A stretch of DNA of 64,000 bases, taken from assembly GCA_021209875.1 (NCBI GenBank), contig JAGYVD010000007.1:4216001-4280000 (forward strand). Reading direction: 5' to 3'. The notes under the pieces were generated by a model. That model was given only the letters and a program-made list of their open reading frames with translations, was not told where the DNA came from and searched no databases. Each line of letters begins with the position of its first letter. The first letter of the stretch is position 1. This document shows positions 11,536-23,186 of the stretch, one piece after another. This stretch comes from Rosellinia necatrix. Taxonomy: Eukaryota > Ascomycota > Sordariomycetes > Xylariales > Xylariaceae. The position numbers and the translations under genes were made by a program.

Positions 11536-14500
11536 ATGGATGCCTTCACCCACCTCGGCAATCATCTCGTCTCCAATTCTGCAACCACCATCAACGCCGG
11601 CGAAGATGACATCTCGACGCTCGACCCCGACGAGAGCTTGCTCTTCGGCAAATACAACGGCCGGGGCGGCCTAGGCAACACGAGGCGCCAGAATGACGAC
11701 GACGATGACAACGAAACCGAGACCTTCGACGACGATGACAACGAGAGCATGACCAGCGCCCCCGTCGACGCGCTGAAAGGCCTCGCCCTCACAACGCTCG
11801 AAGAGGACAAGACGCTCCCTCCCCACGCCTGCGCATACTGTGGCATCCATTCCCCGAGCTCCGTCGTCAAGTGTCTCGCCTGCAACAAGTGGTTCTGTAG
11901 TGCCCGGGGAAACGCGAGTTCCTCGCACATCGTGAACCACCTCGTTCGTGCTCGCCACAAGGAAGTCCAGCTCCACCCCAAGTCCACTCTCGGCGACACG
12001 ACTCTCGAATGCTACAACTGCGGTACGAAGAACGTCTTTCTCCTCGGCTTCATTCCGGCCAAATCGGATACCGTCGTCGTCCTTCTATGCCGCCAGCCAT
12101 GCGCCGCAACCCCCTCGTCCAAGGATATGAGCTGGGATATCTCTAGATGGCAGCCTCTCATTGAAGACCGTGCCTTCCTGAGCTGGCTCGTCTCTGCGCC
12201 CACCGACGCTGAGCAGCTCCGTGCTAGGCACCTTACCCCCCCGCAGATTGCTAAGCTGGAGGAGCTATGGAAGGACAACGCTAATGCCACTGTTGCGGAC
12301 TTGGAGAAAGCTACTAGTATTGACGATGACCCCCAAGCCGTCCTCCTCAAGTACGACGACCCCTATCAGTACCAGAATATATTTGGCCCCTTGGTCAAGA
12401 TGGAGTCCGATTATGACAAGAAACTCAAAGAGGCGCAATCCGAGGATGGTCTGATCGTTCGATGGGACGTCGGCCTCAACAATAAGCATGTGGCTAGCTT
12501 TACTTTCCCGAAGCTAGAGTCTGGGGATGTGAAGTTGGCAGTCGGCGACGAAATGCGTCTGAAGTACAAGGGGGAGCTGCGTCCTCCTTGGGAGGGCGTT
12601 GGATATGTCATTAAAATCCCGAATAACCAGTCTGATGAAGTAATTCTAGAACTGCGAAAAACTGGCAATGATAAATCGGTGCCAACCGAATGCACACACA
12701 ACTTTTCAGCGGATTACGTCTGGAAAGCCACCTCATACGACCGTATGCAAGTTGCTATGAAGAACTTCGCGGTAGACGAGTACAGCGTTTCCGGCTACAT
12801 CTTCCACAAGCTCCTTGGCCACGAGGTTGCTGCTGGGCCCATGAAGACCACGCTACCTAAGAAGTTCAGCGCCCCGGGCCTCCCAGAACTCAACGGCAGC
12901 CAGATCAGTGCTATCAAAGCTGTTCTCAGTACCCCTCTCAGCCTCATTCAGGGCCCCCCGGGAACCGGCAAGACCGTCACTTCCGCCACCATCATTTACC
13001 ACCTTGCCAAGCAAGACAACGGGCAGGTTCTTGTCTGTGCCCCTTCCAACGTCGCAGTGGATCAACTCTGTGAGCGTATTAATCTCACGGGTCTCAAAGT
13101 TGTTCGGCTGACGGCCAAGTCGCGTGAGGACGTAGAATCGTCCGTCAGCTTTCTGGCTCTCCATGAGCAGGTCCGTATGCTTGATAGCAATCCTGAATTG
13201 ATGAAGCTGTCTCAGCTCAAAGGAGAGTATGGAGAATTGTCTAGTCAGGACGAGAAGAAATTCAAGCAGTTGACCCGAGCCGCTGAGCGCGACATACTCA
13301 GCAATGCCGATGTCGTATGCTGTACATGTGTTGGTGCCGGAGACCCCCGCCTGGCGAAGATGAAATTCCGTAATGTACTCATTGACGAGTCAACTCAATC
13401 CGCCGAGCCCGAATGCATGATTCCTCTTGTTCTCGGCTGCAAGCAGGTCGTCCTTGTCGGTGACCACAAGCAATTGGGACCCGTCATCATGAATAAGAAG
13501 GCCGCCAAGGCTGGGTTGAACCAATCACTCTTCGAGCGTTTGGTGCGCCTAGGTTTTACTCCTATCCGCCTTAACATCCAGTACCGTATGCATCCCTGCC
13601 TTTCTGAGTTCCCATCCAATATGTTCTACGAAGGGTCTCTGCAGAATGGCGTTTCGGCCCCCAATCGAATCCGCAAAGACGTGGACTTCCCCTGGCCCGT
13701 CGCCGAAATGCCTATGATGTTTTGGTCCAACTTAGGCAATGAGGAGATCTCTGCATCGGGCACCTCTTATCTCAACCGAGCGGAGGCATCTAACGTGGAA
13801 AAGATTGTAACACGCTTCTTCAAGGCTGGGGTGCGTCCTAGCGATATTGGCGTAATCACCCCGTATGAGGGCCAACGAAGTTACATTGTAACAACAATGC
13901 AAAATACGGGTACTTTCAAAAAAGAGGCTTACAAGGAGGTTGAGGTCGCCTCGGTTGATGCTTTCCAAGGCCGCGAGAAGGACTTCATTGTCTTGTCTTG
14001 CGTTCGGTCAAACGATAACCAAGGCATTGGTTTCTTGTCCGATCCTCGACGATTGAACGTCGGTCTAACCCGTGCTAAGTATGGTGTTGTCATTATCGGC
14101 AACCCTAAGGTTCTCTCTAAGCATGATCTATGGCACCATCTCCTTATTCATTTCAAGGAACGCAAGTGCCTAGTCGAAGGGCCGTTGACCAATCTCCAGA
14201 CCTCACTCCTCCAATTTAGTCGTCCCAAAAATACCTTTCGCCAGCGTGCCCAGCAGTCATCGTACGCCTCTAGTAGCTACTCGAACGGCCGTAACAGCAA
14301 CAATTATGCTGCACATCATGGGCAACACCGGCACCACGACTTGGAATCCAGCTCGATGGTTTCTTACATTCCTGATGACGTTTCTAGCATTCATAGTTCT
14401 ACCCTTGGTGGCGCTGGCATGGCAACTGCCGCTTTCCCGCCTATGTTCTCTAACTTCAACCCTGAGCAATGGCCTGGTCTACCCGGCTTCAACCCTACTG

Positions 14501-14826
14501 CCAACGGCCGAATGAGCAACAAAGGTCGCGGCCGCGGCACCGAAAGCATTGCCGGGGAGAGTGTCGCTACCTCGGAATATACGGACACCACCACCAGTGT
14601 CATTGGTGGTAAGGGTGTTGGACAAGGTGGCGCAAGCCTAGGGGCCGGTTTGGATGCCCTCCGTGCCCGACCGGCCTCCTACACCCACAGCGATCGCCTT
14701 CGACAACATGTTGTTGAAAACTCGGGCTATCCCGGCTATACGAACGGATTTCGTCGACGTGTCGACGACGACGAGAAGTCCGTTAGCACAGCCTTTGCAA
14801 GTCAACTCGGTAGCGGCTTTGATTGA
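11536..14826 (+). CDS. UPF1: ATP-dependent RNA helicase Upf1/Nam7 (nonsense-mediated decay)
   Basis: An uninterrupted frame of 1096 aa runs from the ATG at 11536 ([12 protein letters not shown]). Residues ~95-185 form the Cys/His-rich CH domain that binds Upf2 ([27 protein letters not shown]). A 1B-type domain follows. The superfamily 1 helicase core has GPPGTGKT (~470, Walker A), [10 protein letters not shown] (~616), [16 protein letters not shown] (~681), [12 protein letters not shown] (~805) and GLTRAKYG (~842). The C-terminal ~200 residues are Ser/Asn/Gly-rich and disordered with SQ-like sites, as in metazoan and fungal Upf1. The protein acts in the cytoplasm on terminating ribosomes to trigger decay of transcripts with premature stops. 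The acidic N-terminal tract (residues ~55-75) is encoded by GAC/GAT repeats. There are no introns. The upstream in-frame extension to 11380 was not used. Confidence 0.97.
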   Translation: MDAFTHLGNHLVSNSATTINAGEDDISTLDPDESLLFGKYNGRGGLGNTRRQNDDDDDNETETFDDDDNESMTSAPVDALKGLALTTLEEDKTLPPHACAYCGIHSPSSVVKCLACNKWFCSARGNASSSHIVNHLVRARHKEVQLHPKSTLGDTTLECYNCGTKNVFLLGFIPAKSDTVVVLLCRQPCAATPSSKDMSWDISRWQPLIEDRAFLSWLVSAPTDAEQLRARHLTPPQIAKLEELWKDNANATVADLEKATSIDDDPQAVLLKYDDPYQYQNIFGPLVKMESDYDKKLKEAQSEDGLIVRWDVGLNNKHVASFTFPKLESGDVKLAVGDEMRLKYKGELRPPWEGVGYVIKIPNNQSDEVILELRKTGNDKSVPTECTHNFSADYVWKATSYDRMQVAMKNFAVDEYSVSGYIFHKLLGHEVAAGPMKTTLPKKFSAPGLPELNGSQISAIKAVLSTPLSLIQGPPGTGKTVTSATIIYHLAKQDNGQVLVCAPSNVAVDQLCERINLTGLKVVRLTAKSREDVESSVSFLALHEQVRMLDSNPELMKLSQLKGEYGELSSQDEKKFKQLTRAAERDILSNADVVCCTCVGAGDPRLAKMKFRNVLIDESTQSAEPECMIPLVLGCKQVVLVGDHKQLGPVIMNKKAAKAGLNQSLFERLVRLGFTPIRLNIQYRMHPCLSEFPSNMFYEGSLQNGVSAPNRIRKDVDFPWPVAEMPMMFWSNLGNEEISASGTSYLNRAEASNVEKIVTRFFKAGVRPSDIGVITPYEGQRSYIVTTMQNTGTFKKEAYKEVEVASVDAFQGREKDFIVLSCVRSNDNQGIGFLSDPRRLNVGLTRAKYGVVIIGNPKVLSKHDLWHHLLIHFKERKCLVEGPLTNLQTSLLQFSRPKNTFRQRAQQSSYASSSYSNGRNSNNYAAHHGQHRHHDLESSSMVSYIPDDVSSIHSSTLGGAGMATAAFPPMFSNFNPEQWPGLPGFNPTANGRMSNKGRGRGTESIAGESVATSEYTDTTTSVIGGKGVGQGGASLGAGLDALRARPASYTHSDRLRQHVVENSGYPGYTNGFRRRVDDDEKSVSTAFASQLGSGFD

Positions 14827-16116
14827 TTTCCCTGTATAATTGACAACAAGCGTGGCTTGAGGTTTTATCATACCACAACTCAAGGTAGAAGGTCAACCCG
14901 CATCGCGAAAGTGACTTCTAACTAAGCAGTTGCGCAAACCAAAGACAAACCTCAAGAATTGGACTATGGCCCGGCTTTGGATGCCTTATGAAGCAACTCG
15001 CCACCCGCCCAGATCCGTAGAGGTTGTTGAGGATGCCAATGTAGGCACGGCAATGCTCGGTTCCGCCACGCCAAATTGCTAATTCGGCAGAGGCCACCCG
15101 CCACGGCCCACATCCCGAGGTGCCGTGGCAGCTCATGACGGGGAGGTGTTTGTGACCATGCAATCGTCTTGCTGGCAAACAGATGGGAAGGGGTAAACCA
15201 TTAGGCAGAGAAACTTGCACGTTTCATTCACGGCGGCGTGTATATCACGGCACCTGGTGTACTAATTAGCTGGGCACCGATTTTGGTCGACAGCTTCCTT
15301 TGCCCTCTTTTGGGTCCCATGCCTTGGAAGTCCGGCTCATCATTCATTCCACTGGCTAGGATGGATTGGCGCCATGTTCGTTCACTCATGAGTGTTCAGG
15401 TACAGAATGAGGCCGCCTGTGTGTCTTCGTGCCACAGAAAAGGAGATACATACACACAGATGCTCAGTCAATTTGATCAACTAATCATTGTTAGCGCAGT
15501 TGCGACACAGATCATCGCCTCGGAGGCAGCATTGCAGTTTGCAATTCAAAAACTCGACATTCACTTAGGCCAACCCACTTACTGTGCAAGTACCACTCAC
15601 TGGTACCTAGATAGTAGACAAGTCACTCGTTCATCTAACCAAATACAATACACATTCTTTGAATCGCCGAGCCGTTATATCCGTGATTATATCCATGAAT
15701 TTATCTTCGTTGACGTATGTTTACCTATGCCAACGTGGGAATACTATGTCAGTTAGAAATGGCGTTTCGAGATGCTGGTGGCTTAGGATATCAATAAGGG
15801 GGCCGCCATCACACCTGTCGGAGGTCTCTCTCACCCAGCTAGACCTTACATTGTCGTCTAGGGCAACCCTACCACGATTCTCAAGATACAAGCCTCGAGC
15901 GATCTTGGTCGGCTTAAGTAGAGTTTGGGGACACTCTCATTGACAGGGGGGAAGTGCCGATATTCAGCAAAGATTATTTTATGAGTACACATTGAGTTTT
16001 CAATAACTAGGACCAAATTTATTGGGTGTTTTAATCGATCACCATGTTTTCCTTCGCGCTGCAAATACGATGTTCAGGGCGGATCATGGATCTACTTCAG
16101 GCCAGGATGGTATCGC
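14827..16116. other. Convergent gap between UPF1 and the NLR relic
   Basis: A 172-codon frame at 15238-15756 has no recognisable domain, no clear splice context and low similarity to ordinary fungal proteins, so it is not called. The rest is AT-rich, with nothing recognised beyond presumed 3' ends. Confidence 0.5.
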
Positions 16117-19100
16117 TCAGAGATGGTCCATCTTGACAAGCTTCTCAAAGGCGTTATCGCTCTCGCCATCCAGATCGCCGCCCACGCACGGCATCTGCGT
16201 TCGCAGTCGCCTCGCCGCGAGGCGTTGTCTCTCTGCGTCATCTTGGCGTGAAGCATCCATGGCGAGCGCTTTGGCGTAGGCGTGAGTGCATCTGCTAAGA
16301 ATGCCCGTCGGTCCCTTGACGAGTTTCCCGATCGCGACTGCTTTTTCCGTCTCCTCACTACACCCGGGTAATGAATTAGATGTACTTGTATCATCAACAG
16401 AATGGATGGGCTTTGCGGTATCCTTGCTTACATGGCGTCCACCACTCGGCCCTGCAACATGGCAACAACCCCGGCGCGATACGCGCAATACGAGCTCAGC
16501 CAGCTGAAGCGAGCGGAAATACCAGATGTCTCCAGGATGTTCTTGGCGACATCGACATGAGCTTTGGCATCGGCGACTCGGCCCATCCGCGTCCGCAGCG
16601 AGGCGAACGTAAGGTGGCCACTAGATCTGGTGGTTAATGACGACGGGCCCGGGATCCCGGGATGATGATGATGATGGCATACTAAGCCTGCTGATACCAA
16701 CTGCTTGCCTCTTGCCATGCTGCCCCCAGGAGCTGCTCAGCCTCGGCGTATCTGCCCATGCAGTAGTAATTGCGCGAGGTGTTGTAGCGCCACACCAACT
16801 TCCGAGTCGGGATTTCTCCCGCGGGTCACTCGAGGATCTTGCCGGCCTTCAGAAGCAGATCAAGGCCCTTTTCGTATTGCTCTTGGCCGCCAAAAGCCAT
16901 GCCGAGCCAGCTGTACCCGAGGGCGATCAGCAAGTCGTCGGGGGCAAGTAGCCTCAGGCGGATCTCGAGGCCCTCGGTCATTTCTCCCTCCGACTTGGAG
17001 AACTCGGCCGTGGTCAGGTGGTACATGGTTTTTAAAGATAGTATGAATGCCCAGACCAAATTTTCCCGATCCTCTTCCGCGCACTTGAGAAATGCCGAGG
17101 TGACGCCTTCGAGCAGCCACGGAACAACGTTGGTGGTGTCGTTGTCATGGATCGCGCTCCCATGGTGTCAACCGAGTCTTCTCACCAGATGTTGATCAAA
17201 ACCACTGCGTACTTGGCCGCGTTCGTGAGTAAATTAACGAAGTCCATATTGGGCACCAGAGGCTCCGGCTTGGATTGAGAGCTCTCGTAGTTCCTGGCAA
17301 GCGCCAGGGTCTGGGGCATGTATCGTTCATATATCACCCATTCCTCATCGTCGTATTTGTTCTCCCGCTGGGAGGGGAACCTGCTTAGCAGCAGCTTCGT
17401 AGCGGCTTCGAATCGCTCCCGCGCGTCCCTCATCCTCGCTCGATATTCTTTCTGCACCAGACGATGGATTCGGAACGATCCCTGATCGATATTCCTCCTC
17501 ACCAAGGCGTGATGCGTTAGCTCTTCTAGAGCATCGCCCAGACTGCACTTTATCAGCATCGGAGAAACCTGAAGAGTGCAATACGTGCCTCAGTTCATCC
17601 TCACAGAAGCGGAGCCTCTCGGGGAGCTCGGCGGACGTTGTTGTTCTGAAGACATCGGAGGGGATGAGATCAGCTGCGAAGAAACTCAAGACTCCTAGGC
17701 AGGAGCGCGCTTCTTCCCCTAGGTTCTCAAAGGACAGTTCCCATACTGTGTCAAGCCCATGTTCGTGCCCGAGATATTTCCATCCGCTTTTCCTTTGCTT
17801 GAGGAGGCGATGTTCGTGTTTTGCGTACATGGCACCGAAATCGGCGATGGTGCAGTTCCTCGCGTTGATGAGGGCGGCCATCTGGTTGAGGGCCAGCAGC
17901 AGGCCGCCCAGCTCGCCTGCTACTCCCAGCGCCGCCTCCCGTTCATCGGCAGCCCGGCGTCTCTTCGGAGCCATGTGCAACAGGAAATCAGCTCTGTTCT
18001 CAACGTCAAACCCGTTGACCCCCAAGCCTGTATCGATTGGAAGGGTGGCGATGACTTCGTCTCTTGTCGTCACCAGGACGGCTCCATGCTTTGAAACAGG
18101 CCAGCAGTTGTCCAGGACGTCATGGCTGTCCACGTTGTCGAAGACCAGCAGCCACTTCGCAGCTACCAGCAAGTTAGAACCGTTGGATTATATATCTTTC
18201 ATCGTTTTGTGCATGTCTTACGCGTGTTCTGCAGCCATTGCCTTACTAACAACATATTCTCCTGATACGCCTGTGCGTGTGCGTTGGGGAGCTTCAGTGC
18301 ATCGACAGCCACGCGGCTGAAGCTGAGCTGGACCGAGTAGGCATCTTCCGCAGAAATCCAGAACACGGCGTCGAGGTGCTCAAGTTTCTGATATGCATAG
18401 GCGAGCGCTATCTGGGTCTTCCCAATACCCCCCAGCCCGTAGAGTGCGATGGAGGAGAGACGACTGTTGGTATCTGCAGGGGTCAGGTGAGCCTCTATTT
18501 CCCGCAGAATGTTTTGGCGCCCGAAGAACCGATGATTCTGGGCGACGGGCAGCGTGTTGCACGGCAAAGTCGCCTGCCCTTTGTTCGATTCTAACGGCAT
18601 ATAGCGTTGGAGCATTGTGATCTCCTTCATCGCACGCGCCTGCCTTTCCGCCATCTCTGCGACTTTCTCGATGCGCCTGACGGCTTCATCAATAGTCTGA
18701 TAGGCCTCGTTGTATATTTTGGACAGTGCGTCCCAAGCACTCTCGTCGCTATCTACGTTGTCAGCCGAGGGATCGACACATCGCGGAACCGCCTTCGTGT
18801 AGAGAGGGGCCTATTGATAGACATACATTTACGTGGTTCTTGGCTACGGAATGTCATGATGATGTTGAGCCAAAGGATGACAATCTCCTTGTTGACTTCC
18901 ACTGTATCGCCCTGAACATTTTCTAAATGAGTTATGTTTCCGGAGCAATCATTCGGCGCCCGCAGTTTATGGCCGATCGTTTCTAGCCATTTGGTGATGT
19001 GGCTCAAAGCACTAGCTTGTTCTTTATATTCACTCCCCAGAGCGAGCTGAGGGAAGTCAGCACGGGCTCCTACGTTTCTATGGCCAGCAAATGATCTACC

Positions 19101-19439
19101 TTGAAAATTAAAAGTAACAACCCTCACATCATGGACGTATCGACCGGGTTTTCCATCATAGCTACGAAGTTTTGGGCGAATGTCTCGTAATGATCTAGGG
19201 TGGGGTGTATCAAACTGATGGCTTTCGCTGTATGCTCACTAGGGTAACTCCTCCATGAGAATGCCGAGTTCAGAGCGGAAGTTCTGGAGAGTTTTGACTT
19301 GTAAGGCGCGTTCGTGGCCACCTTCCTCTGATCTCATTCGGCATTCTTTCAAGGCCTGTTCCCAGGATTCCACATATATCTCGTCGCTGTCCAGCACTTG
19401 GTCAAAGAGAACAGGCGAATAGAAGGTCTCAACTGGAAC
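16117..19439 (-). pseudogene. Decayed fungal NLR: helical N-domain, NB-ARC, TPR
   Basis: The minus strand keeps the order of a STAND receptor. An N-terminal helical region (19439-18660) is followed by NB-ARC with Walker A GLGGIGKTQIALAY (near 18440), Walker B KWLLVFDNVD (near 18145) and VLVTTRD. Then come a GGLLLALNQMA motif, a winged-helix-like segment (LVRRNIDQGSFRIHRLVQ) and TPR-like repeats to the end at 16117 (AFEKLVKMDHL). Plausible introns remain at 19047-19099, 18753-18826, 18163-18221, 16621-16697 and 16358-16431. Disabling changes are a frameshift at ~19240, TGA in place of the Trp of a WGLL-type motif at 19124-19126, a 25-bp insertion near 17550, a broken frame near 17180 and TGA at 16826-16828. 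The true first exon was not found. Such proteins act in non-self recognition and programmed cell death; this copy cannot encode a full product. Confidence 0.85.
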
Positions 19440-21124
19440 TTACTATGTAGCTATCTCATTGCTCGTGCCGGGAAATGGATAGTAGACTCGCATGGCGTTG
19501 AAAGGGGGCTTGGAGCCTCGAGGATCCCGAATGGAATGTGGTGGCTTAAAGCAAAGTATGATCGGGACCGCCTAGTATAGTGACGAGATAGATATCAATC
19601 CCGGTACGCGACTTACAAATATAGCCAGCAATAGAGCAGATTAGGCATCCCGATGACGAGCGGGGTAAAATGGATGGTCTGATATGCCAGTGCCATGGGT
19701 GAGACAATCTGCTGGCTGAGGTGAAGGAGGCATCCAATCATTTACGGAGGGTTCGCAGATCGCCTTACCATTCCCTTACCTATGAAGAAGATGCTTAACC
19801 GTCACATCACATTACGCCCCGAGATGTTGTACTGGGTGTTATGTCAACTGTGTGAAGCACCTGGCGCTCAATTCTACCCGAGTGTAAAGACCGACCTCTT
19901 GGACTATCTATGCGATTTCAGCCCTGTTGATTATATCCTCCATAGGTAGTTATATACGGGGTATGCTATCTAGTGTAAAGTACAACCAGGATTAGCAATG
20001 GCAGGCACTGGCTACATCATCGGCGATGCAGCGAACATTCTTATTTTCTAACTTGTGGCAGCGAATATAAGCTGGATATGAGATCAAGTACTCGCCATCG
20101 CTGACCCGGTCTCAGCCATCGACATGCAATCTTGACTTAGACAGTTGCCTATCACATCTCAAAGACTGCTCGCAAATATCAGTAGATAACACATTACTTG
20201 CGGGCTCGGAGGACGGGGCGGGCTCGACGGCGGCGATGGGGTCGTGTATGGGTTGCATTCTAGGTCTCTAGAACGCGCAGGGCCCTAGCAAGGAGGACCT
20301 TGCGGGGTTGAAAACTGCGGCGTATATGCTAATACTGAGTCGCGACTCGATATATCACAAGTCATAGTCATAGTCATAGTCATCACAACAAGGGCAAGAC
20401 CCTTGGTGGTTGTGGCGAAAGGTCATTAAATTCTTTTCGGTAAGTGCACGATTTATTCAATGTTTGATGATAGTAAAGAGTATATATTTGATAAAGTAGA
20501 AGGCTCATGCAAGATAAAGTCATAATATATAGTAATATGTAGTTATAAATAGGCATAGAGATACAACGGTTACTTAATAGATACTTACCTAAACGACTTC
20601 CTCCTGTTATCAACTTGATGGTTGAATTGCAAGAAGTTCCAACCGCCCGCTACAGTATACAGTATTCGCCACAGTACCTGTCATAGCACTAGCCATGACA
20701 CATACAGGCGGGCCTATTAAGTAGCTATTTATAACATTTAGAATAACTTTATTAGTAACTAGTTAACTAGTTAATACTTGTAAGTCCATAATAGTACGGC
20801 TTCTATTGACTAGGTAGGTAGTTATGTAGCTATGTAGCGACTGGTAAGCAAAGTTGTAGTGTAGAAGGAATGGAGACTTAGTCATTGACATGGGAGTCTA
20901 CTAGTGTATACACTAGTTAGTGGCAGGTAGTTAACTACTTACACTACTTGACACTGTGGGGTCATATCTCTCCTTATGGTACGTGATTGAAAAACAAGTT
21001 AATTATTAATATGAGCTATCTAGGTAGATCAGGGTCATTTTTCTTCTGCTTTTTATGTTTCTATTATTTTTATTGTATTTTATTTTTTCAAAGGAAAAAA
21101 GTATCCTAATCATAATAGAAAATA

Positions 21125-21158
<34 letters not shown>

Positions 21159-21438
21159 TATGCAGTTAAGTAGGCAGGCAGTTAGAAAGGTAGTGTAAGT
21201 AACAAAGTACCTTAAAGTGCACGGATCTCTTAGGTACGTTGATCTGTGGGTGGGTTCAACCATCTATCGATTTGCTTTCCACCATCCATCCATCATCGTC
21301 GTCGTCGTCGTCGTCGTCATCATCGGGTTCATCCTCATCATCTTGCCACCTTTGCTGCTTCTACCACCACTAGCACTTGGGCTGAAGATACATCCCTACT
21401 CAACAGGTGGCGCTGCCCGCCGTTGCGGCATCTTCGCA
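19440..21438. other. AT-rich gap with short repeats, upstream of the transporter
   Basis: No gene is seen in this 2.0 kb. It contains AGTCAT x4 at about 20360-20383, a (TAG)n run at about 21126-21157, and many small palindromes built on CTAGTTAG/GTTAACTAC around 20750-20950. A CATCGTCGTCGTC run at about 21290-21322 lies in the presumed leader of the sugar transporter. Confidence 0.55.
21126..21157. repeat. (GTA)n trinucleotide microsatellite
   Basis: About eleven consecutive GTA/TAG units lie upstream of the MFS gene in a very AT-rich segment. Confidence 0.85.
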
Positions 21439-23127
21439 ATGGCCACCGTCACGCTGCGACAGTGGGCGAGGGACGTCTCTCCATTCCTCCTCCTGCTCGT
21501 CGCCATCAGCACCCTGGGTCCGCTGCAGTTCGGATTCCACCTTGTAAGTCGAGTACTCCGTCTCTCGCCGTCCTTCCCCCCTCCATTCTGTCTTTCGGCG
21601 GGTACCCCTGCCCCGATAATCCCACGGCCGGCTCACACACCCTGTCACCTCTCCTCTTAGGCCGAGCTCAACGCACCGCAAGATGTCATTTCCTGCCGTG
21701 CCGTCAAACCGTCCGTCTCGTCGAGACTCTCCGCCGCTTTCCACTCCTGGACCTCGCCGTCGAACTCGGACCGTTCCGTCACCACCACAACCCTGCCCGC
21801 CTGTATACCCATGAATCCCGCCCAATTCGCCGTCGTGTCGAGTATGTTCACCGTCGGCGGCCTGGTCGGCGCACTTGCCGGTGGTCCCATCTCCTCTGCT
21901 CGGGGTCGACTCTTTGCCATGCGTCTGACCGGCCTGTTCTTCGCCGCTGGGTCTGTCCTGGTGACTCTGGGGACCTCCATTCCCGTTATGTCCATTGGGA
22001 GGGTCCTCTCCGGTGTGGGCGCCGGCGCCGCGACTGTCATCGTTCCCATCTACATCAGCGAGGTCGCGCCTCCTCGCGAGCGGGGCACTTTCGGTGCCAT
22101 GACCCAGGTCAGCATTAATGTTGGCATCCTCGGAACACAGACGCTCGGTTACTTCCTCAGCTCCGAATCCACATGGAGGTGGATTTTTAGCGTCGGCATC
22201 CTCATCGCCACCCTCCAACTTTTCGGCCTCTTAGTCATCCCCGAGAGCCCGGCATGGCTGGCTACGAATAAGAACGTTTCTCTGGCTAAGCGCACTCTGC
22301 AGCGGATTCGTGGCAAGCATTATGACATCGAGGAGGAGACTGCGTTCTGGGACTCGGGAATCACCTCACCCGAGGAAGAAGCGCTTCTCGACGACCCGCC
22401 CACTTCTTTGACTAGCCCTGGCATTCGGAGGGCATCAACATCCAGTAGGGCGAGTGGCAAGTCCAGTTCTCGCCTGGGATTCTTTGAAATTGTTAGAGAC
22501 GTGCAGTATCGCCCCGCCCTAGTAGCTGCAATCGGTGTCATGTGCGCTCAGCAACTATGTGGGATCAATTCCATCATTATGTACTCCGTGTCTCTGCTAA
22601 GGGACCTTCTACCCGTCGATTCGGCATTGCTGACCATAATTATTTCCGCCATCAACCTCTTTACCACTATCGCATGTTCGCCATTGCCAGACAAACTTGG
22701 GAGAAAGCCCTGCTTACTCATATCCATCGTCGGCCAGGGAACGAGCGCCCTCGCGCTAGCCTTGTCGATTCTTTTCAAGGCTAAAATACTCTCTACTGTG
22801 GCTGTACTATTCTTCGTAGCTTTCTTTGCTGTCGGTTTGGGACCCGTCCCCTTCATCCTCGCCTCCGAGATGGTCGGGCCCGAAGCGGTAGGCGCTGTGC
22901 AGTCTTGTTGTCTGGGGGCTAATTATATTGCTACGTTCTTGGTCGCTCAATTCTTCCCTATCATCGATCTTGCCTTGAACGAGCGATTTGGCGGCGCTGG
23001 TTGGGTCTATTTCATCTTTGCGGGCTTGGCCGGTCTTTGCGGATTGTTTGTGCTATGGCGTGTGCCGGAAACCAAGGGGAAGAAGGATGCGGACGAGGTC
23101 TGGGGGCGAACCAGGCGTCTAGACTAG
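21439..23127 (+). CDS. MFS sugar transporter, Vps73/YBR241C-like
   Basis: Exons 21439-21543 and 21661-23127 (phase 0 intron, GTAAGT...TTAG) encode 523 aa. Splicing joins LGPLQFGFHL to AELNAPQDVISC, the lumen/cytoplasm entry motif of this transporter subgroup. Signature segments are GGLVGALAGGPISSARGRL (loop 2-3), GRVLSGVGAGAATVIVPIYISE followed by APPRERG, GINSIIMYSVSLL (TM7), DKLGRKPCLL (loop 8-9) and the C-terminal PETKGK. About twelve hydrophobic segments are visible. Members move hexoses or related polyols; the substrate and membrane (plasma or vacuolar) are not determinable here. The gene converges on a racemase-like gene with only 59 bp between the stop codons. A large plus-strand open frame in another phase (21246-22118) is a shadow. 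Confidence 0.93.
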
Positions 23128-23186
23128 GTGTCCTCGTCTGCTTCTTGATCACTCAGCGTACGTAATTAGCTCTATTATCTCTCAAT

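Noticed and set aside
15238..15756. 172-codon open frame on the plus strand
   Set aside because: No domain, no conserved-looking segment and no splice partners; likely chance.
17539..17598. Short introns (37-42 nt, GTATTG donor) to repair the NLR frame
   Set aside because: None gives both the right phase and a branch-to-acceptor distance; the 25-bp insertion explains the shift better.
21246..22118. 290-codon open frame overlapping the sugar transporter
   Set aside because: His/Arg/Pro-rich shadow of the MFS exon in another phase.
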